Source of the DNA: Pseudomonadota bacterium
Lineage (GTDB): Bacteria > Myxococcota > Myxococcia > Myxococcales > Anaeromyxobacteraceae
Assembly: GCA_023411405.1 (NCBI GenBank)
Contig: JAEYOU010000278.1
Span: forward strand, 1-10,961
Direction of reading: 5' to 3'
Length of the DNA stretch: 10,961 bases
Under the pieces are notes generated by a model. That model was not told the DNA's origin, searched no databases, and saw only the letters and a list, made by a program, of their open reading frames with translations. Shown here piece after piece: positions 8,371 through 10,961 of this stretch (within the stretch, counting starts at the first letter, position 1; each line of letters begins with the position of its first letter). Position numbers and translations under genes: made by a program.

Positions 8371-8390
8371 GCGGGACGGCCGGTCGTCCC
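8371..8390. promoter_or_regulatory. Inverted repeat just upstream of the importer operon
   Basis: The arms CGGGACG and CGTCCCG are perfect 7-bp inverted repeats separated by GCCGGT. They lie 20 bp before the start codon of the binding-protein gene. This could be an operator for a sugar-responsive or LuxR-type regulator, or a leader hairpin next to the ribosome binding site. The repeat is seen in the sequence; the function is inferred. Confidence 0.35.
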
Positions 8391-8475
8391 GACCTGTCGA
8401 TGCGCGCACCGCGCGAAGGGGAATGTGTGCACGCGGAGAGAACGCGCGCACGCACGGGAGGCGGGCCCGGGAGAG

Positions 8476-8496
8476 GGCACCGCCTCCTGGGGTGCC
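8476..8496 (-). terminator. Hairpin after the small LuxR-type gene
   Basis: The arms GGCACC and GGTGCC pair around a 9-nt loop, starting 6 bp past the stop codon of the minus-strand gene ending at 8503. No U-tract follows on the minus strand. A weak terminator or processing hairpin between the regulator and the importer operon is plausible, so the two may be separately or partly co-transcribed. Confidence 0.35.
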
Positions 8497-8502
8497 GCGG
8501 CG

Positions 8503-8844
8503 CTACCGGAGGACGGCGACGTTCTCGGCGCCGGCCACCGTGGCGCTCGGCTGCGCCGTCACGGGGCGCGGCTCGATCCGCTCGCCGTTGGCGAGCATCT
8601 TGAGCGAGAGCGCCAGGAGGGCCGAGATGAGCTCACCGGAGCCCGGCACGTCCAGCTTCCGGTAGATCCGCTTGCGGCGCGCCCGGATCGTCTCCGGGGA
8701 CACGTTCGCGGCCGCGGCCGAGTCCTTGCACGCGAACCCCTGGGCGAGGCGCAGCACCTCGGAGCGCTCCGCGGGGGTGAGGTTGGTGCCCTCCAGGAAC
8801 CGGGCGGTGAACGGCGTGAGCACCTCGACGTCGATGTGCGGCAT
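8503..8844 (-). CDS. Stand-alone LuxR/GerE-type helix-turn-helix protein
   Basis: Predicted protein of 113 residues. Residues 22-82 form a LuxR/GerE DNA-binding domain: LTPAERSEVLRLAQGFACKD, AAAANVSPETIRARRKRIYRKL and DVPGSGELISALLAL. The usual pattern 'LTxRExEVLxLxAxGxxxxxIAxxLxxSxxTVxxHxxxIxxKL' is recognisable, though the normal His of the recognition helix (TVxxH) is Arg here. There is no receiver, PAS, autoinducer-binding or ATPase domain, only a 21-residue leader and a 30-residue tail. It probably dimerises and binds DNA without its own sensor, or takes its signal from a partner. The start at 8844 has AGGAG ten bases upstream, immediately after a hairpin in the leader. It sits between the trehalose-6-phosphate synthase and the importer operon, so it is the best candidate for local control. 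Targets are unknown. Confidence 0.85.
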   Translation of the reverse strand: MPHIDVEVLTPFTARFLEGTNLTPAERSEVLRLAQGFACKDSAAAANVSPETIRARRKRIYRKLDVPGSGELISALLALSLKMLANGERIEPRPVTAQPSATVAGAENVAVLR

Positions 8845-8859
8845 TGGCTCTCGTCTCCT

Positions 8860-8874
8860 GCGGGCAAAGCCCGC
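8860..8874 (-). promoter_or_regulatory. Leader hairpin abutting the ribosome binding site of the LuxR-type gene
   Basis: On the minus strand GCGGGC-TTT-GCCCGC forms a 6-bp perfect stem with a 3-nt loop. AGGAG follows it directly, and the ATG at 8844 follows after 10 more bases. A stem next to the ribosome binding site may influence translation. It is also one copy of an 18-nt sequence repeated at 9089-9106. Confidence 0.35.
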
Positions 8875-8947
8875 CTCGTCGACTGGCCTTCCCCACGGTC
8901 CCCTATCGACCGATTCCCCGCCGGCCAGCCGCTCGGTGGTGCGCGTC

Positions 8948-8975
8948 ACGTTAGGCACGGCCCGGCCGGAGACAA
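8948..8975 (-). promoter_or_regulatory. Possible sigma-70-type promoter of the LuxR-type gene
   Basis: On the minus strand, TTGTCT (4 of 6 matches to TTGACA) is followed after 16 bases by TAACGT (3 of 6 matches to TATAAT). Transcription would begin near 8941, giving a leader of roughly 97 nt that includes the hairpin at 8860-8874. The match is only moderate and such pairs occur by chance, though this is the most AT-rich spot in the intergenic region. Confidence 0.25.
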
Positions 8976-9087
8976 CCCCCCTCCCGTCGTTTTTTCGCTG
9001 GTCTGCCCCTCGTCCGCCTGGGGCGCGAGGTTCGGGCCAACCGCCCGCCCGGCCAAGAGATTGCTCGGGCTTCGCCCTCGCCCCGTC

Positions 9088-9104
9088 GGCGGGCAGAGCC
9101 CGCC
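9088..9104 (-). terminator. Hairpin after the trehalose-6-phosphate synthase gene
   Basis: The arms GGCGGGC and GCCCGCC pair (7 bp) around a 3-nt loop, 12 bp past the stop codon of the gene ending at 9117. A second small stem, GGGC-TTC-GCCC, follows at 9067-9077. No U-tract is present. This is the most likely 3' end of the synthase transcript. Confidence 0.4.
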
Positions 9105-9116
9105 TCCTCCGGGAAA

Positions 9117-10961
9117 TCAGCCGTTCTCGTCCCGCCTCGCCGCGGAGTTCAGGGGGCGCAGCGCCGAGAGCGCGGGGCGCTCGCGGGCGCGGTCCCGCTT
9201 CCGGAGCCGCCCGGCGTCGACGAGCATCCGACCGGCCCAGCGGTAGACGTTGAACTCCGCCACGAGCGATCGCATGGCGCGCATCCGCGTCCGCTGCTCC
9301 TCGCGCCCCATCGCCAGCGCCGCGGCCATCGCCGCGCTCGCCTCCTCGAGGTCGTACGGGTTCACGACCAGGGCGTCCGAGAGCTCCCGCGAGGCGCCCG
9401 TGAACCGCGAGAGGAGGAGCACGCCGGCCTCGTCCTCGCGCGCCGCGACGAACTCCTTCGCGACGAGGTTCATCCCGTCGTGCAGCGACGAGACGTAGCA
9501 GAGGTCGGCCGCCCGGTAGTACCGGAACACGTCCGGCGGCTCGTGGTTCGCCCGCAGGAGGACGATGGGGCGGTAGTCGCCCGCGCCGAACCGTCCGTTG
9601 ATCCGGACCGCCAGCGCCTCGACGCTCCGGTCGAGCTCCTGATACCGCGGGATGCGCGAGCGGCTCGGCGCCGCCAGCTGCACGAACGTGAACCGCTGCT
9701 GGAACTGCGGGAAGCGCTCGAGGAGCCGCTCCACGGCGAGGAGCCGCTCCTCGATGCCCTTGGTGTAGTCGAGCCGGTCCACCCCCACGCCGAGGAGCGC
9801 GTGCTCCGGCAGCCCCAGCTCCCGGAACACGGCGGCCCGGCACGCAGGCACGGCCGGCGCCCCCTCGGCCCAGCGCGTCGGCCAGTCCACGGAGATCGGG
9901 TACGCGCGGACCAGGGTCTCCTCGCCGCCGAGCACCACGCTCTGCCGCTCGCGATCGAGGCGCGCCTCGAGGGCGCGGTCGACGCACTCGAGGAAGTGGT
10001 TGCAGTGCGCCTGGACGTGGAACCCCAGGATGCTCGAGCCGAGCATGCCCTCGAGTAGCTCCGGGCCGAACGGGCAGACCTCGAACCGCTCCGCGCCCGG
10101 CCAGGGGATGTGCCAGAACGTGATGACGGTGGCGCGCGGGAGCCGCTCGCGGACCATCCGGGGCAGGAGCGCGAAGTGGTAGTCCTGCACGAGCACCACC
10201 GGGTCCGGCCCGCGGGCCTCCTGCACGACGGCCTCCGCGAACCGCGCGTTCACCTCGCGGTACGAGGTCCAGTCGTCGCGCCGGAAGACGGGCCGCGTGT
10301 GCGCCTGGTGGCACAGCGGCCAGAGCCCCTCGTTGGAGAACCCGTAGTAGTAGCCCTGCTCCTCCTCGGGGGTGAGCCAGACGCGCCGGAGCGTGTAGGT
10401 CGGGGCGCCGGGCGGGACCGGGATCCGGGCCTGGCGGTCCACCGTCTCGCGATCCGCGGCGCCGCTCCCGTGGGCGATCCACGTCCCGGAGCACGCCTCC
10501 ATGACCGGCTCCAGCGCCGTCACGAGGCCGCTCGCCGGGTGCACCACCCGCAGCTCTCCGTCCGGGCCGCGCTCGTGCGAGAACGGCTCGCGGTTCGCGA
10601 CCACGATCACCTCGCTGCCCGGCAGGTGGCGCGCGAGCGCGTCGCGGAGCCGCTCCGGGCCCCAGCCGCCCGCCCTCCCCTCCACCTGCTCCGCCACGAG
10701 GTCGGCGACCAGGGCGCGCACGTCGGAGACGAGCGGCCCGTAGCGCGTCCGCGTCCGCGGCTCCAGCCCGGCCGGCGCGCCGGCGAGCGGCAGCGCCCCC
10801 CAGAGCACGCGCCGCACCTCCCGCGTCCAGGAGCTCCAGGAGATCCGCACCGAGAGCACCGCCGCGGCGGCGGCCGCCATGGCGACGGCGCCGAACGCCA
10901 GCCACAGCCAGGAGTGCATCTGCCGCTCCCGCCGCACGACCCAGGCCATGTCCTCGAGCAC
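9117..10961 (-). CDS. otsA: Membrane-anchored trehalose-6-phosphate synthase (5' end outside window)
   Basis: At least 614 residues are visible; the frame is open to the window edge, where a GTG falls on the last three bases, so the true start is probably outside. Residue numbers count from that GTG. A hydrophobic helix at 18-38 is followed by an RISWSSWTREVRRVLWG linker and then a complete retaining glycosyltransferase (GT20) domain, about 117-580. Its active-site residues match OtsA: VANREP (Arg124), DYHF (His262), FWHIPWP (282-288), GVDRLDYTKGI (Arg396, Lys401) and HDGMNLVAKEF (Asp495, Glu503). It should transfer glucose from UDP-glucose to glucose-6-phosphate. E. coli OtsA is soluble and shorter (about 470 residues). 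The extra N-terminus resembles deltaproteobacterial synthases that I recall carrying two membrane helices around a periplasmic sensor region and a HAMP-like linker; only the second helix is visible here. No otsB is seen. Confidence 0.93.
   Translation of the reverse strand: MLEDMAWVVRRERQMHSWLWLAFGAVAMAAAAAAVLSVRISWSSWTREVRRVLWGALPLAGAPAGLEPRTRTRYGPLVSDVRALVADLVAEQVEGRAGGWGPERLRDALARHLPGSEVIVVANREPFSHERGPDGELRVVHPASGLVTALEPVMEACSGTWIAHGSGAADRETVDRQARIPVPPGAPTYTLRRVWLTPEEEQGYYYGFSNEGLWPLCHQAHTRPVFRRDDWTSYREVNARFAEAVVQEARGPDPVVLVQDYHFALLPRMVRERLPRATVITFWHIPWPGAERFEVCPFGPELLEGMLGSSILGFHVQAHCNHFLECVDRALEARLDRERQSVVLGGEETLVRAYPISVDWPTRWAEGAPAVPACRAAVFRELGLPEHALLGVGVDRLDYTKGIEERLLAVERLLERFPQFQQRFTFVQLAAPSRSRIPRYQELDRSVEALAVRINGRFGAGDYRPIVLLRANHEPPDVFRYYRAADLCYVSSLHDGMNLVAKEFVAAREDEAGVLLLSRFTGASRELSDALVVNPYDLEEASAAMAAALAMGREEQRTRMRAMRSLVAEFNVYRWAGRMLVDAGRLRKRDRARERPALSALRPLNSAARRDENG

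Larger units (their letters stand above)
8860..9106. repeat. Pair of near-identical 18-nt hairpin repeats
   Basis: The sequence GCGGGCA(A/G)AGCCCGCCTC occurs at 8860-8877 and 9089-9106 in the same orientation, with a single difference in the loop (A8867 versus G9096). Both copies lie in the same intergenic region, one just after the synthase stop codon and one in the leader of the LuxR-type gene. They may belong to a genome-wide dispersed hairpin family or be paired control elements. The 211 bp between them hold the possible promoter at 8948-8975 and no gene that I can see. Confidence 0.45.

Noticed and set aside
8990..8995. Run of six T on the plus strand as an intrinsic terminator
   Set aside because: No plus-strand gene precedes it, and the nearest GC stem is about 20 bases away, too far to form a terminator.
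8503..10905. 800-residue minus-strand frame joining the synthase region to the LuxR-type domain as one fusion protein
   Set aside because: Only the last 113 residues look like protein. The part over the synthase is out of frame with the real GT20 domain, and the intergenic part is non-coding. A ribosome binding site supports a separate start at 8844.

Overview
The window is very GC-rich, and every convincing gene lies on the minus strand. Coding signals are strong and codon third positions are mostly G or C. The base composition, a candidate sigma-54 (-24/-12) promoter, and a trehalose-6-phosphate synthase joined to a membrane-anchored N-terminal part suggest a deltaproteobacterial or Myxococcota chromosome, perhaps Anaeromyxobacter-like. 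That assignment is inference. I see no tRNA, rRNA, CRISPR array, insertion sequence or phage gene, and no gene-free stretch longer than 300 bases.

In the direction of transcription (right to left), the right third holds trehalose genes. They begin with a large 5'-incomplete OtsA-type trehalose-6-phosphate synthase (9117-10961) that has a transmembrane helix before the catalytic domain. A 272-bp intergenic region follows, with two near-identical hairpins and a possible promoter. Next is a small stand-alone LuxR/GerE-type DNA-binding protein (8503-8844). After it comes a compact four-gene CUT1 sugar ABC importer: binding protein (7076-8350), permease 1 (6122-7066), permease 2 (5284-6120) and ATPase (4186-5271), with gaps of 9, 1 and 12 bp. 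The binding protein resembles the ThuE/trehalose-maltose group. The simplest reading is a locus that pairs trehalose synthesis with trehalose (or related disaccharide) uptake, with the small LuxR-type protein as the candidate local regulator. No trehalose-6-phosphate phosphatase and no trehalose-degrading enzyme is visible here.

The left part holds separate single genes. These are a class I/II PLP-dependent aminotransferase (2961-4130), a Yip1-family membrane protein (2265-2834), a CusF-like copper-binding lipoprotein (1767-2171), a tandem ACT-like protein reminiscent of the GlnD C-terminus (1021-1587), and a sugar-binding-protein-like protein without a signal peptide (63-947). The ACT-like gene is preceded by a well-spaced sigma-54-type promoter sequence. 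Together with the ACT fold this hints at nitrogen-linked or activator-dependent control, which is inference.

Several GC-rich hairpins sit just after stop codons (6-24, 2225-2244, 8476-8496, 9088-9104). They lack U-tracts, as is common in high-GC genomes, so their role as terminators is tentative.
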